Of a stretch of DNA of 64,000 bases, positions 8,911 to 19,728 are shown in pieces. Below the pieces are notes generated by a model. The model did no database searches, was not told the DNA's origin, and saw nothing but the letters and a program-made list of their open reading frames with translations. The stretch covers positions 62,001 through 126,000 of the forward strand of contig NZ_JNZA01000005.1 of NCBI RefSeq assembly GCF_000717345.1, given 5' to 3'. The stretch is from Streptomyces lydicus. Lineage in GTDB: Bacteria; Actinomycetota; Actinomycetes; Streptomycetales; Streptomycetaceae. Numbering within the stretch: position 1 is the stretch's first letter; each line of letters starts with the position of its first letter. Both the position numbers and the translations under genes were made by a program.

Positions 8911-9945
8911 ATGACTAGTCCATCCCAGACCGCGGCTACCAAGTCCGACACCCCGGGACTTGGACCCAAGGGTCTGAAGAAGGCAAAGAACAGCAAGGGC
9001 GGTGAGCTCGTCGGCCGTTCCCCGGGCCAGCTGATGTGGACGCGCTTCAAGCGCGACCGCACGGGTGTGGTCTGCGCGATCGTCGTGCTCGCGTTCTTCG
9101 TCATCGCCGCACTGGCCCCCGTCATCGGCGCCCTGTACGGCAAGGACCCGTACACGCTGTACGGCAACAACGATCCGAACCTGCTCGACGAGTTCGGATA
9201 CCCCGCCGGGGCCAACGGCGGCATCTCGCCCTCGCACTGGTTCGGCATCGAGCCGCAGCTGGGCCGCGACGTCTTCATGCAGCTGATCTACGGCATGCGG
9301 ATGTCGCTCGGCATCTCCGTCGCGGTGACCATCCTGACCGTCGTCACCGGCATCATCATCGGTGTGACGGCCGGCTACCTCGGCGGGAAGACCGACTACT
9401 TCCTGAGCCGGGTGATCGACTTCCTGCTGGCCTTCCCGAGCCAGCTGACCTTCGTGGCGTTCATGCCGGTCGTCGTGGCGCTCTTCGTGCCGCCGGGCGA
9501 CGAGACCCCCACCTACGTGCGGGTCTGCGCGCTGATCATCGTGCAGTGGTTCCTGGGGTGGATGGGCCTGGCACGACTGCTGCGCGGTCAGGTGCTCTCC
9601 CTGCGGGAGCGCGAGTTCGTGGAAGCCGCGAAGATCACCGGCGCCTCGCCCTGGCGGATCATCCGCAAGGAGCTGCTGCCGAACGTCGTCACGCCGGTGC
9701 TGGTGCAGAGCACGTACATGCTCCCCCTCTTCGTCACCGCCGAGGCGGGCCTGTCCTTCCTGGGCGTCGGCATCATCGAGCCGACCCCCGACTGGGGCCG
9801 GCTGTTCCAGGCGGGCGCCCGCTTCTACGAGAACGACCCGACCTTCCTGCTCTTCCCCGCCGCGGCCATGCTGATCTTCGTGCTGTGCTTCAACCTCCTC
9901 GGAGACTCGGTACGCGACGCCTTCGACCCCAAGTCCGGGCGCTGA
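8911..9945 (+). CDS. Oligopeptide ABC transporter permease, OppC/DppC type (candidate bldKA)
   Basis: The 344-aa inner-membrane permease has a cytoplasmic N-terminal extension of about 50 residues, the first membrane helix near 55-75, a periplasmic-type loop, and five further helices. The EAA coupling motif that contacts the ATPase is clear (EAAKITGASPWRIIRKELLPN region). It is the first gene of a permease-lipoprotein-permease-ATPase-ATPase operon, the order described for bldKABCDE of S. coelicolor, whose product imports a peptide needed for aerial growth. Equating the two rests on gene order and neighbourhood, so it is a candidate only. Confidence 0.9.
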   Translation: MTSPSQTAATKSDTPGLGPKGLKKAKNSKGGELVGRSPGQLMWTRFKRDRTGVVCAIVVLAFFVIAALAPVIGALYGKDPYTLYGNNDPNLLDEFGYPAGANGGISPSHWFGIEPQLGRDVFMQLIYGMRMSLGISVAVTILTVVTGIIIGVTAGYLGGKTDYFLSRVIDFLLAFPSQLTFVAFMPVVVALFVPPGDETPTYVRVCALIIVQWFLGWMGLARLLRGQVLSLREREFVEAAKITGASPWRIIRKELLPNVVTPVLVQSTYMLPLFVTAEAGLSFLGVGIIEPTPDWGRLFQAGARFYENDPTFLLFPAAAMLIFVLCFNLLGDSVRDAFDPKSGR

Positions 9946-10051
9946 TCGTCCACTTGAGGGGGGCTTGCTGTCACCCCCACCTGCCGGGCCTGCCCCGGAT
10001 GCTTCAGACAGCACATCTGGACCCCAACAGACAGGCAGGTGCTTGGAACTC

Positions 10052-11851
10052 ATGAACGCACTTTCTACGCGCAGAGCACGCGCGGTGATCGTGGCCCTGG
10101 CGGCCGGTTCACTCGCGCTCACCGGCTGCAGCGGCGGCAGTGGCTCCAACAAGGACAAGTCGCAGACGGACGCGGACGCGGCGGCGCAGGCCAAGGCGAT
10201 CCCGATGGGCACCGCGGCCGACTCCACCGGCCCGGCCGTCCCCGTCAAGGGCGCGCAGTCCGGTGGCACGCTCCGCGTGTACCAGCGTGACAGCTACAAC
10301 CACCTGGACCCCGGTCAGATGTACGTCAGCGACATGAAGGCGCTCTCGCAGCTGATCTTCCGCGGGCTGACCTCCTTCAAGCAGGACGACAAGGGCAACG
10401 CCAAGGTGGTGGGTGACCTCGCCACCGACGCCGGGCAGATGTCCGACGGCGGCAAGACCTGGAAGTACACGCTCAAGGACGGCATCAAGTTCGAGGACGG
10501 CAAGCCGATCACCTCGAAGGACATCCGTCACTCCATAGAGCGGCTGTACGCCAAGTTCATCACCGACGGCCCGACCTACGTCCAGACCTGGCTGTCGGGC
10601 GCCGGCACGTCCTACCGCAAGGCGCTGCCGGACGGTCCGTACAAGGGCGACCACCTGCCCAAGAGCGTGCTGGACACGCCGGACGACAAGACCGTCATCT
10701 TCCACTTCAAGCAGCCGCAGTCGCAGCTGCCGTACGCCCTGACGATGCCCGGCTACAGCGTGGTCCCGGACAGCGCCAAGGACACCAAGGACGCCTACGA
10801 CGTGGCGCCGGTGTGCTCGGGCCCGTACAAGATCGCCTCGTTCAAGTCCGGCAAGGCGATGCAGCTGGTGCGCAACAAGAACTGGGACCCGAAGACGGAC
10901 CCGATGCGCCACCAGTACCCGGACGGGTACAACATCACGTTCAACCACCAGGCGTCGGACTCCACCAAGCGGCTGATGTCCGACCAGGGTGAGGCCAAGA
11001 ACGCGGTGAGCTTCACCAACTCGGTGGACCCCACGCTGACCAAGGACGTGCTGAGCAACGCCAGCGCCAGCAAGCGCCTGGTGCAGGGCTACCAGCCCTA
11101 CGTCTGGCAGATGAACTTCAACATGGACCGCATCAAGGACAAGAAGATCCGCGACGCGATCACCTACGCGCTGCCGAACCAGCAGATCGTCCGGGTCAAC
11201 GGCGGCAGCTACGGCGGTGAGATCGCCGGCGGTCTGCTCGCCCCGACCGTGGCGGGCTACAAGAAGGGCTACGACCCCTACGGCAAGCTGTCGCACCCGA
11301 ACGGTGAGCCGGAGAAGGCCAAGAAGCTCCTCAAGGAGGCCGGCAAGTCGGGCATGAAGCTCGTCTACGCCTACTCCAACACCGAGTCGCGCCAGAAGGA
11401 AGCCGTCGTCATCGAGGACGCGCTGACCAAGGCCGGGTTCAACGTGCAGAAGAAGGAGGTCGACGCGGCCTCCTGGTACGAGCAGATGGGCAAGGTCGAC
11501 AACGGCTTCGACATCTACATGACCGGCTGGGGCCAGGACTGGCCGGACGCCTCGACCGTGATCCCGCCGTCGTACGACGGCACCACGATCCAGGACGGCG
11601 CCTCGAACTACTCCCACGTCAACGACAAGCACGTGAACTCCGAGATCGCCCGGATCTCCAAGATCACGGACGTCGCCAAGGCGACCGAGGAGTGGCAGAA
11701 GCTGCACCAGTACATCGTGGAGAAGGTCAACCCGGCCGCCCCGGTCTTCTACACCAAGGTCCTCCAGCTGTACGGCTCGAACGTCGGTGGCGCCCGCTAC
11801 AACCTGGACGTCAGCTACCTCGACCCGAACACCCTGTACCTGAAGAAGTAA
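10052..11851 (+). CDS. Oligopeptide-binding lipoprotein, family 5 (candidate bldKB)
   Basis: The product captures peptides outside the membrane and delivers them to the permeases. The ATG at 10052 (599 aa) is chosen because it gives a proper lipoprotein signal: basic MNALSTRRAR, a hydrophobic core, and lipobox LTGC with Cys26 as the lipidated residue. The open frame continues 29 codons upstream without a signal sequence. The mature part shows family 5 features (GGTLRVYQRDSYNHLDPGQMY region, KDGIKFEDGKPITSKDI, CSGPYKI). It lies 106 bases after the first permease and is followed by a strong hairpin before the second permease, which would let it be made in excess. Confidence 0.92.
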   Translation: MNALSTRRARAVIVALAAGSLALTGCSGGSGSNKDKSQTDADAAAQAKAIPMGTAADSTGPAVPVKGAQSGGTLRVYQRDSYNHLDPGQMYVSDMKALSQLIFRGLTSFKQDDKGNAKVVGDLATDAGQMSDGGKTWKYTLKDGIKFEDGKPITSKDIRHSIERLYAKFITDGPTYVQTWLSGAGTSYRKALPDGPYKGDHLPKSVLDTPDDKTVIFHFKQPQSQLPYALTMPGYSVVPDSAKDTKDAYDVAPVCSGPYKIASFKSGKAMQLVRNKNWDPKTDPMRHQYPDGYNITFNHQASDSTKRLMSDQGEAKNAVSFTNSVDPTLTKDVLSNASASKRLVQGYQPYVWQMNFNMDRIKDKKIRDAITYALPNQQIVRVNGGSYGGEIAGGLLAPTVAGYKKGYDPYGKLSHPNGEPEKAKKLLKEAGKSGMKLVYAYSNTESRQKEAVVIEDALTKAGFNVQKKEVDAASWYEQMGKVDNGFDIYMTGWGQDWPDASTVIPPSYDGTTIQDGASNYSHVNDKHVNSEIARISKITDVAKATEEWQKLHQYIVEKVNPAAPVFYTKVLQLYGSNVGGARYNLDVSYLDPNTLYLKK

Positions 11852-11888
11852 CCGAAGCGACCGCTTCAGGCACCACCACCGCATGACG

Positions 11889-11943
11889 AAGGCTCTCCGG
11901 ACGGCGCGCACACGGCGGAACGCGCGCCCTCCGGGGCCTTTGT
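11889..11943 (+). terminator. Intra-operon hairpin after the binding-lipoprotein gene
   Basis: Arms at 11897-11909 and 11922-11934 pair over 13 positions with one C:C mismatch around a 12-base loop. An outer stem AAGGC (11889-11893) with GCCTT (11936-11940) extends it, and the 3' side runs into CTTTGT. It lies between the lipoprotein stop (11851) and the next permease (11996), so it is likely a partial terminator or a 3' stabiliser of the lipoprotein message. Confidence 0.6.
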
Positions 11944-11995
11944 CCGCCACCCCTCACGCCCACTGCCGCCGCCGTCCTGAGAGCAGCGAACTGCC

Positions 11996-12967
11996 ATGCT
12001 TCAATTCCTACTTCGCCGGACGTTCGGCGCTGTTGTCATCCTCCTCCTGCTCAGTGCCTTCACTTTCTTCGTGTTCTTCGGTGCCGGCGACCCGGCCGCG
12101 ATGTCCTGCGGAAAGAACTGCACCGCGGACAACATCGCGCTGATCCACCAGAACCTCGGCCTCGACAAGCCGCTGACGACGCAGTTCTGGGACTTCCTCG
12201 TCGGCATCTTCGCCGGCCGCGACTACTCCATCGGCCACTGCAGCGCGCCGTGCTTCGGCTACTCCTTCGCCACCAAGCAGGACGTCTGGTCGACGCTGAT
12301 CGACCGGCTGCCCACCACCGCCTCGCTGGCCGTCGGCGGTGCCGCGGTCTTCCTGACCGTGGGTCTGGGCACCGGCCTGATCGCCGCCTACAAGCGCGGT
12401 TCGTTCCTGGACAAGGCGCTCACCTCGATCTCGATGGTGCTGAGTTCGGCGCAGATCTACATCCTCGGCCCGATCGCGCTCGGTCTGTTCGTCTACAGCG
12501 GCCTCATGGAGTCGCCCCGCTACGTGCCGATCACCTCGGACCCCGGCGGCTGGTTCATGGGCCTGCTGCTCCCCTGGGTCGTGATGGCGACGATCTTCAC
12601 CGCGCAGTACACCCGTATGTCCCGCTCGACGATGATCGAGCAGCTGCAGGAGGAACACGTCCGCACGGCCAAGGCCAAGGGCATGTCCAGCCGGTACGTC
12701 TTCCTGCGCTACGCCTGGCGGGGATCGCTGATCCCCATCGTCACCATCCTCGGCATGGACCTGAGCTCGCTGTTCGGCGGCGCGATGATCACCGAGTTCA
12801 CCTTCCAGCTCGCGGGCGTCGGACGGCTCGCGATCGACTCCGTCATCACCCTCGATCTGCCCATGGTCATGGGCGTGCTGGTCTTCAGCGCCGCCCTGAT
12901 CCTGGTGTTCAACATCATCGTGGATGCGACGTACGCCTTCATCGACCCGCGCGTGCGCCTGTCCTAG
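11996..12967 (+). CDS. Oligopeptide ABC transporter permease, OppB/DppB type (candidate bldKC)
   Basis: The 323-aa permease begins with the typical OppB start MLQFLLRRTFGAVV and has six predicted helices. The cytoplasmic coupling loop contains HVRTAKAKGMSSRYVFLRYAWR. Unusual for the family, the large loop after helix 1 has two CxxxC motifs (Cys38/Cys42 and Cys82/Cys86), which may form disulfides outside the cell. It partners the OppC-type permease at 8911. The ATPase gene follows after 11 bases, so the last three genes are a tight translational unit. Confidence 0.92.
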   Translation: MLQFLLRRTFGAVVILLLLSAFTFFVFFGAGDPAAMSCGKNCTADNIALIHQNLGLDKPLTTQFWDFLVGIFAGRDYSIGHCSAPCFGYSFATKQDVWSTLIDRLPTTASLAVGGAAVFLTVGLGTGLIAAYKRGSFLDKALTSISMVLSSAQIYILGPIALGLFVYSGLMESPRYVPITSDPGGWFMGLLLPWVVMATIFTAQYTRMSRSTMIEQLQEEHVRTAKAKGMSSRYVFLRYAWRGSLIPIVTILGMDLSSLFGGAMITEFTFQLAGVGRLAIDSVITLDLPMVMGVLVFSAALILVFNIIVDATYAFIDPRVRLS

Positions 12968-12978
12968 GAGAGCCTGAA

Positions 12979-14040
12979 GTGACCACACTCACCAAGACCG
13001 AAGGCACCACCGTGCCGGCCGGGTCCGACCCCTTCCTGTCCGTTCGTGACCTGCACGTGCGGTTCTCCACCGAGGACGGCATCGTCAAGGCGGTCGACGG
13101 TCTCTCCTTCGATCTGGAGCGCGGCGAAACCCTCGGCATCGTGGGCGAGTCCGGCTCCGGCAAGTCGGTGACCAACCTCGCGATCCTGGGGCTGCACAAC
13201 CCGAAGGCCACCGAGATCGGCGGCGAAATCGTCCTGGACGGGGACGAGCTGACGGGGGCCAGGGAGAAGACCCTGGAGAAGCTCCGCGGCAACAAGATGG
13301 CCATGATCTTCCAGGACGCGCTGACCGCCCTGTCGCCGTACTACACGGTCGGCCGGCAGATCGCCGAGCCGTTCATGAAGCACACCGGCGCCTCCAAGCG
13401 CGAGGGCCGGCAGCGCGCCATCGAGATGCTGACCAAAGTCGGCATCCCGCAGCCCAACCTGCGGGTGGACGACTACCCGCACCAGTTCTCCGGAGGTATG
13501 CGCCAGCGCGCGATGATCGCCATGGCGCTGGTCTGCAACCCGCAGCTGCTGATCGCGGACGAGCCCACCACCGCCCTGGACGTCACCGTCCAGGCGCAGA
13601 TCCTCGACCTGCTCAAGGACCTCCAGCAGGAGTTCGGCTCCGCGATCATCCTGATCACCCATGACCTCGGCGTGGTCGCCAACACCGCGGACAAGCTGCT
13701 GGTGATGTACGCCGGCCGGGCCGTCGAGCGGGGCTCCGTCAAGGAGATCCTCACCGAGCCCCGGCACCCGTACACCTGGGGCCTGCTGAGCTCCATGCCG
13801 CGGCTGTCCTCGGACGTCAGCGAGGCGCTGCACCCGATCCCCGGCTCCCCGCCGAGCCTGCTCAACCCGCCCTCCGGTTGCGCGTTCAACCCGCGCTGCG
13901 GCTTCACCGGCGAGGTGGACGGCAGCCGCTGCACCGACGAGCGGCCGCTGCTGGAGATCGGGCGGGCCGCCGCGTGCCACCTGACCTCCGAGCAGAAGCA
14001 GACCCTCTTCACCGAGCAGATCAAGCCCCGGCTGGGCTAG
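12979..14040 (+). CDS. Oligopeptide ABC transporter ATPase, DppD/OppD type (candidate bldKD)
   Basis: This cytoplasmic ATPase, starting at a GTG with AGGAG just upstream, is 353 aa. It has Walker A (GESGSGKSV), signature FSGGMRQR, Walker B with [12 protein letters not shown] and the switch histidine in ITHDLG. The C-terminal oligopeptide-transporter extension with its cysteine cluster ([11 protein letters not shown]) is present, as in DppD-type subunits. It pairs with the ATPase 11 bases downstream to drive peptide import through the two permeases of the operon. Confidence 0.93.
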   Translation: MTTLTKTEGTTVPAGSDPFLSVRDLHVRFSTEDGIVKAVDGLSFDLERGETLGIVGESGSGKSVTNLAILGLHNPKATEIGGEIVLDGDELTGAREKTLEKLRGNKMAMIFQDALTALSPYYTVGRQIAEPFMKHTGASKREGRQRAIEMLTKVGIPQPNLRVDDYPHQFSGGMRQRAMIAMALVCNPQLLIADEPTTALDVTVQAQILDLLKDLQQEFGSAIILITHDLGVVANTADKLLVMYAGRAVERGSVKEILTEPRHPYTWGLLSSMPRLSSDVSEALHPIPGSPPSLLNPPSGCAFNPRCGFTGEVDGSRCTDERPLLEIGRAAACHLTSEQKQTLFTEQIKPRLG

Positions 14041-14051
14041 GAGCGACCACC

Positions 14052-15179
<1,128 letters not shown>

Positions 15180-15198
15180 CCGCCGCAGACCGGTGTGC

Positions 15199-15236
15199 GC
15201 CGCCGTGGCGGGGAATGTTCCCGGCCGCGGCGGCGC
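15199..15236 (+). terminator. GC-rich hairpin at the end of oligopeptide operon 1
   Basis: CGCCGCCGTGGCGGGG pairs imperfectly with CCCGGCCGCGGCGGCG around a short AATGTT loop. There is no T-run, as is common for Streptomyces terminators. It separates the operon from the MerR gene. Confidence 0.45.
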
Positions 15237-15262
15237 TGTCGTTCGACGGGGAGGTGGTGCGG

Positions 15263-15652
15263 ATGCGGATCGGGGAGCTGTCGGAGCGGACCGGCACGTC
15301 CCACCGGCTGCTGCGGTACTACGAGGAGCAGGGACTGATCGTCGCGGACCGCTGCGCCAACGGCTACCGCTCCTACGACCCGTCCAGCGTCGACCGCGTC
15401 CGGCAGATCAGGGGGCTGCTGGACGCCGGGCTGCCGACCCGGCTGATCAAGCAGATCCTGCCGTGCCTCGACACCCCCCGCACCATCCACTTCCCGGACG
15501 CGACGCCGGAGATGCTCGCCACGCTGGAGCGGGAGCGGGACCGGATGACCGAACGGATCGAGACGCTGCTCCGCAACCGCGACGCCATCGGGGAGTACCT
15601 GGACGTGGTGCGGGCCACCCGGCGCCCGGACGCCGCCGCGCCGGCCCCCTGA
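15263..15652 (+). CDS. MerR family transcriptional regulator
   Basis: I start the gene at the ATG of MRIGELSERTG (15263), which has a GGGGAGG ribosome-binding site; this gives 129 aa, the usual size. The winged-helix DNA-binding part is at residues 1-70 (RIGELSERTGTSHRLLRYYEEQG, then YRSYDPSSVDRVRQI), followed by a dimerisation coiled coil (about 80-118). There are no clustered cysteines, so it is unlikely to be a metal sensor of the MerR/CueR type; small-molecule or redox ligands are possible. It sits between two convergent peptide-transport operons and could regulate either, but this is not shown. Confidence 0.88.
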   Translation: MRIGELSERTGTSHRLLRYYEEQGLIVADRCANGYRSYDPSSVDRVRQIRGLLDAGLPTRLIKQILPCLDTPRTIHFPDATPEMLATLERERDRMTERIETLLRNRDAIGEYLDVVRATRRPDAAAPAP

Positions 15653-15677
15653 GCCGCCGCGCCGCGCGCCCGGCCGG

Positions 15678-16775
15678 TCAGCCGCTCGGTACGGCCTTGC
15701 GCTCCTCGGCGAAGTGACAGGCCGAGGGGTGCCGCACCGGGCCCTCGTCCGCCGCGAACACCGCGGGCACGTCGAGCGGCGGGACGACTTCCGCGCAGAG
15801 GTCCCGGGCCTTCCAGCAGCGGGTGCGGAACGGGCAGCCGGACGGTGGGTCGGCGGGCGAGGGGACGTCGCCGGTCAGCAGGATCCTCCCGCGGGCGCTA
15901 CGGGCGTCCGGGTCGGGCACGGGCACCGCGGAGAGCAGCGCCTGGGTGTACGGGTGGGTGGGGTGCTCGTAGATCTGCTCGTCGGTGCCGGTCTCGACGA
16001 TCCGGCCCAGGTACATCACCGCGACCCGGTCGGAGAGGTGGCGGACCACCGACAGGTCGTGCGCGATGAAGACGTAGGAGAGGTCGAACTCGTCCTGCAA
16101 CTGCTCCAGCAGATTGACCACTTGGGCCTGTACGGAGACGTCCAGCGCGGAGACCGGTTCGTCGGCGACGATGATCTCGGGGCGCAGCGCGAGGCCGCGG
16201 GCGATGCCGATGCGCTGGCGCTGGCCGCCGGAGAACTGGTGCGGATAGCGGTTGATGTACTCGGGGTTGAGCCCGACCACGTCCAGGAGTTCCCGGACCT
16301 TTCGCCGGCGGTCCCCCTTGGGGGCCACCTCGGGGTGGATCTCGTAGGGCTCGCCGATGATGTCGCCGACGGTCATCCGGGGGTTCAGGGAGGTGTAGGG
16401 GTCCTGGAAGACCATCTGGATGTTGCGGCGCACGGCCTTCATCGCCCGGCCCGAGAGCCGGCTGATGTCCTCGCCGCGGTACCGGATCTGACCCGCCGTC
16501 GGGCGTTCCAGGGCGACCAGCATCTTGGCGACGGTGGACTTCCCGCAGCCCGATTCGCCGACGATGCCGAGGGTTTCGCCCTTGCGGAGGGTGAAGGAGA
16601 CCCCGTCGACGGCCTTGACCGCGCCCACCTGCTTCCGGAAGACCACGCCCCGGGTCAGCGGGAAGTGCTTGACCAGGTCGCGGACCTCCAGGAGCGGTTC
16701 GCCGGGCACCGCCGCTCCGGGCGCGGGGCCGGTCGCGGGGCCGGGCGCGGGCGCGGGACCGTCACCGTGCGCCAT
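15678..16775 (-). CDS. Oligopeptide ABC transporter ATPase, OppF/DppF type (operon 2)
   Basis: This is the last gene of the second oligopeptide operon, 365 aa. Walker [10 protein letters not shown], signature [10 protein letters not shown], Walker [13 protein letters not shown] and switch FIAHDLS are all present, as is the C-terminal [12 protein letters not shown] cluster. The N-terminus has an Ala/Pro/Gly-rich extension of about 25 residues before the domain begins at [13 protein letters not shown]. Its start lies inside the 3' end of the preceding ATPase gene (14-base overlap), so the two are translationally coupled. It is similar to the ATPase at 14052 but clearly not a recent copy. Confidence 0.93.
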   Translation of the reverse strand: MAHGDGPAPAPGPATGPAPGAAVPGEPLLEVRDLVKHFPLTRGVVFRKQVGAVKAVDGVSFTLRKGETLGIVGESGCGKSTVAKMLVALERPTAGQIRYRGEDISRLSGRAMKAVRRNIQMVFQDPYTSLNPRMTVGDIIGEPYEIHPEVAPKGDRRRKVRELLDVVGLNPEYINRYPHQFSGGQRQRIGIARGLALRPEIIVADEPVSALDVSVQAQVVNLLEQLQDEFDLSYVFIAHDLSVVRHLSDRVAVMYLGRIVETGTDEQIYEHPTHPYTQALLSAVPVPDPDARSARGRILLTGDVPSPADPPSGCPFRTRCWKARDLCAEVVPPLDVPAVFAADEGPVRHPSACHFAEERKAVPSG

Positions 16776-17784
16776 CGAGGGTCTCCTTCCAGAAGTGGCA
16801 GGCGCTGGACCGGCCGGGGCCGACCTCGTACAGCGGCGGCAGCTCGCTGCGGCAGACGTCCTGGGCGAGCGGGCAGCGCGGGTTGAAGGGGCAGCCCGGC
16901 GGGATGGCGGTCAGATTGGGCGGCAGCCCCTTGATCGCGTACAGCCGCTGCCCCTTGCGGTCCAGCCGCGGGATGGAGTCCAGCAGCCCTCGGGTGTACG
17001 GGTGCGCGGGCGCCCGGTAGAGCTGGTGCACCGGCGCGGTCTCCACGATCCGGCCCGCGTACATCACCGCGATGGTGTCGGCGACGTCCGCGACCACACC
17101 CAGGTCGTGGGTGATCAGGATCAGCCCCATGGTCAGCTCGCGCTGGAGCTCCGCCAGCAGGTCCATCACCTGCGCCTGGACGGTGACGTCCAGCGCGGTG
17201 GTCGGCTCGTCCGCGATGATCAGGTCCGGGCCGAGGGCCAGCGCCATCGCGATCATGATGCGCTGGCGCATCCCGCCGGAGAACTGGTGCGGATAGTCCC
17301 CCACCCGCGCCCGGGCCGCCGGGATGCCGACCCGCTCCATCAGCTCGACGGCCCGGCCCCGGGCCGCCTTGCGGGACATCCCCTCATGGACCTGGAACAT
17401 CTCCCCGAGCTGGGCCCCGACGCTGAGGACCGGGTTCAGCGCGGACAGCGCGTCCTGGAAGATCATGGCCATCCTGGCGCCCCGGACCCGGCGCCGCTCC
17501 TCCTTGCGCAGGGTCAGCAGATCGCGGCCCTGGAAGACGATCTCGCCACCGGTGACATAGCCGGGCGGCGAGTCCAGGATGCCCATCACCGCCTGCGCGG
17601 TGACGGACTTGCCGGAGCCGGACTCGCCCAGCACCGCCAGCGTCTGCCCCGGCGCCACCCGGCAGCTGACGCCGTTGACGGCCTTCGCGATGCCGTCCCG
17701 GGTACGGAACTCCACCCGCAGGTCCCGCACGTCGAGCAGCGCCGCCGGCGCGCCGTCACCGGCCGTGGGAGCACCGTTCCTCAT
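16762..17784 (-). CDS. Oligopeptide ABC transporter ATPase, OppD/DppD type (operon 2)
   Basis: The 340-aa ATPase starts at [11 protein letters not shown] (17784); the frame is open far upstream only because it shadows the permease gene. It carries Walker [10 protein letters not shown], signature FSGGMRQRI, Walker [13 protein letters not shown], switch ITHDLG, and the C-terminal [11 protein letters not shown] cluster. It lies 11 bases after the OppC-type permease and overlaps the next ATPase by 14 bases. Function is as in operon 1: energising peptide uptake. Confidence 0.93.
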   Translation of the reverse strand: MRNGAPTAGDGAPAALLDVRDLRVEFRTRDGIAKAVNGVSCRVAPGQTLAVLGESGSGKSVTAQAVMGILDSPPGYVTGGEIVFQGRDLLTLRKEERRRVRGARMAMIFQDALSALNPVLSVGAQLGEMFQVHEGMSRKAARGRAVELMERVGIPAARARVGDYPHQFSGGMRQRIMIAMALALGPDLIIADEPTTALDVTVQAQVMDLLAELQRELTMGLILITHDLGVVADVADTIAVMYAGRIVETAPVHQLYRAPAHPYTRGLLDSIPRLDRKGQRLYAIKGLPPNLTAIPPGCPFNPRCPLAQDVCRSELPPLYEVGPGRSSACHFWKETLDGAR

Positions 17785-17795
17785 CTGCCGTCTCC

Positions 17796-18785
17796 TCAGC
17801 GCAACTTGGGGTCGAGGGCGTCGCGCACCGCGTCGCCGAGCATGATGAACGCGAGCACCGTGATGCTCAGCGCGCCGGCCGGCCACAGCAGCATGTGCGG
17901 GGCGCTGCGGATGTAGGTGGAGGCCGCGGAGATGTCGATGCCCCAGGAGACGGTGGGCGGCTTCAGGCCCGCGCCCAGATAGGACAGGGTGGCCTCCAGG
18001 GCGATGTACGTGCCGAGCGCGATGGTGGCGACGACGATGACCGGGGCGACGGCGTTGGGCGCGATGTGCCGCAGCAGCATCCGCCCGTTGCCGGCCCCCA
18101 GCGCCCGCGCGGCCTGCACGTAGTCGTTCTGCTTGGCGGTGACGACCGAGCCGCGGGCGATCCGCGAGATCTGCGGCCACCCGAGCAGCACGATGAAGCC
18201 GACCACCGGCCAGACCGTGGTGCCGGTGACCACGGACAGGAAGACCAGGCCGCCGAGGAGCACCGGGATGCCGAAGAAGATGTCGGCGAGCCGGGACAGC
18301 AGGGTGTCCGACCAGCTGCCGAAGAAGCCGGCCAGGCCGCCGAGCAGGCTGCCGAGCAGCGCCGCGCCGGCGGTGGCGCAGACGCCCACGGTGATCGACG
18401 CGCGGGCCCCGTAGACCACCCGGGTGTAGACGTCCCGGCCCTGGGTGTCGAAGCCGAAGGGGTGGCCGGGCTGGGAGCCCTGCTGCGCCTTGGCCAGGTC
18501 CGCGCGGTACGGGTTGCCGGTGGCGATGAGTTGCGGCCAGATCGCGATGACCACCAGGAAGACGATGACCAGCGCGGAGAGGACGAAGACCGGGTTGCGG
18601 CGCAGGTCGTGCCAGGCGTCGCTCCACAGGCTGCGCGGTTTGCCGAGGGGCCCGGCGGGCGGGCCGGCGCCGGGCGGTGCGGCGCCGGGCCGGCGCTCCA
18701 GCGACTCCGCCTCGCCGATGGCCAGCGCGGCGGAGCCGCCGTCGCCGTGGCCGATGGCTTCCTTGGGGACGTAGGGCTCAGGCAT
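17796..18785 (-). CDS. Oligopeptide ABC transporter permease, OppC/DppC type (operon 2)
   Basis: The 329-aa permease has a long hydrophilic N-terminus (about 1-65, with the RNPVF entry to helix 1), then six helices. The coupling motif is in the AARALGAGNGRMLLRHIAPN stretch. FDTQGRDVYTRVVYGAR is the typical OppC sequence after the first loop. It overlaps the end of the OppB-type gene by eight bases. The permeases and ATPases of operon 2 thus form a tightly packed unit. Confidence 0.92.
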   Translation of the reverse strand: MPEPYVPKEAIGHGDGGSAALAIGEAESLERRPGAAPPGAGPPAGPLGKPRSLWSDAWHDLRRNPVFVLSALVIVFLVVIAIWPQLIATGNPYRADLAKAQQGSQPGHPFGFDTQGRDVYTRVVYGARASITVGVCATAGAALLGSLLGGLAGFFGSWSDTLLSRLADIFFGIPVLLGGLVFLSVVTGTTVWPVVGFIVLLGWPQISRIARGSVVTAKQNDYVQAARALGAGNGRMLLRHIAPNAVAPVIVVATIALGTYIALEATLSYLGAGLKPPTVSWGIDISAASTYIRSAPHMLLWPAGALSITVLAFIMLGDAVRDALDPKLR

Positions 18786-19701
18786 AGCGGATCCTCGGGT
18801 CGAGGACGGCGTAGAGCAGATCGACGAGGAGGTTCGCGGTGAGGAAGACCAGTACCAGGATCGTCACGAAGCCCACGACGGTCGGTGAATTCTGCCGCAG
18901 GATTCCCTGGTAGAGCTGGTATCCGACGCCATGGATGTTGAAGATGCGCTCGGTGACGATGGCGCCGCCCATCAGGGCGCCGATATCGGTGCCGATGAAG
19001 GTGACGACCGGGATCAGTGAATTCCGCAGCAGATGGCGGCTGATGACGCGACGCCGGGGAAGTCCTTTGGCGATGGCGGTACGGACGTAATCGGCGCGGG
19101 TGTTCTCCGCGATCGAGGTGCGGGTCAGCCGGGTCACGTACGCGAGGGAGACCAGCGCCAGCACCAGGCCCGGCAGCAGCAGTTCGTTCAGCGGCGCCTC
19201 CGGGGCGACGGACGGCGCGGCCCAGCCCCACCGCACCCCGAACACGAACTGCAGGAGATAGCCGCTCACGAACGTCGGGATCGACACCACGACGAGGGAG
19301 GCGAGCAGCACCCCGGTATCGATGCTCCGGCCGCGCCGCAGCCCGCTGAAGACGCCCAGCACGATGCCCACCACCATCTCGATGACGACGGCGACGATCG
19401 TCAGCCGCAGGGTGACCGGGAAGGCCGAGGCCATCAGCTCGGTGACGGACTGCCCGTTGAACGCGGTGCCGAAATTCCCCTGGAAGATCTGCCCCATGTA
19501 GTGCACGTACTGCTTCCACAGCGGCTGGTCGAGGTAGAGGTCGCGGCGGATCTGCGCGGCGGTGGCGGGGTCCGGCGCCCGGTCGCCGAACATCGCGGCC
19601 ACCGGGTCGCCCAGCGCGTACACCATGAAGAAGAGGAGAAAGGTGCTGCCGACGAACACCGGGATCATCTGCAGCAGCCGCCGGGCCACATACCGTCCCA
19701 T
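18778..19701 (-). CDS. Oligopeptide ABC transporter permease, OppB/DppB type (operon 2)
   Basis: MGRYVARRLLQMIPVFVGST is a classic OppB start, and the 307-aa product has six helices. The coupling loop reads DYVRTAIAKGLPRRRVISRHLLRN. Unlike the OppB homologue of operon 1, it lacks the paired CxxxC motifs. It follows the lipoprotein gene by 27 bases and overlaps the next permease by eight, so it is expressed as part of the operon. Confidence 0.93.
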   Translation of the reverse strand: MGRYVARRLLQMIPVFVGSTFLLFFMVYALGDPVAAMFGDRAPDPATAAQIRRDLYLDQPLWKQYVHYMGQIFQGNFGTAFNGQSVTELMASAFPVTLRLTIVAVVIEMVVGIVLGVFSGLRRGRSIDTGVLLASLVVVSIPTFVSGYLLQFVFGVRWGWAAPSVAPEAPLNELLLPGLVLALVSLAYVTRLTRTSIAENTRADYVRTAIAKGLPRRRVISRHLLRNSLIPVVTFIGTDIGALMGGAIVTERIFNIHGVGYQLYQGILRQNSPTVVGFVTILVLVFLTANLLVDLLYAVLDPRIRYA

Positions 19702-19728
19702 GAATTCCCGGCCTCCTTCGGCGAGCGG

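Noticed and set aside
8691..8918. 75-codon plus-strand frame overlapping the first permease start
   Set aside because: No ribosome-binding site, odd composition, and it lies in the promoter region.
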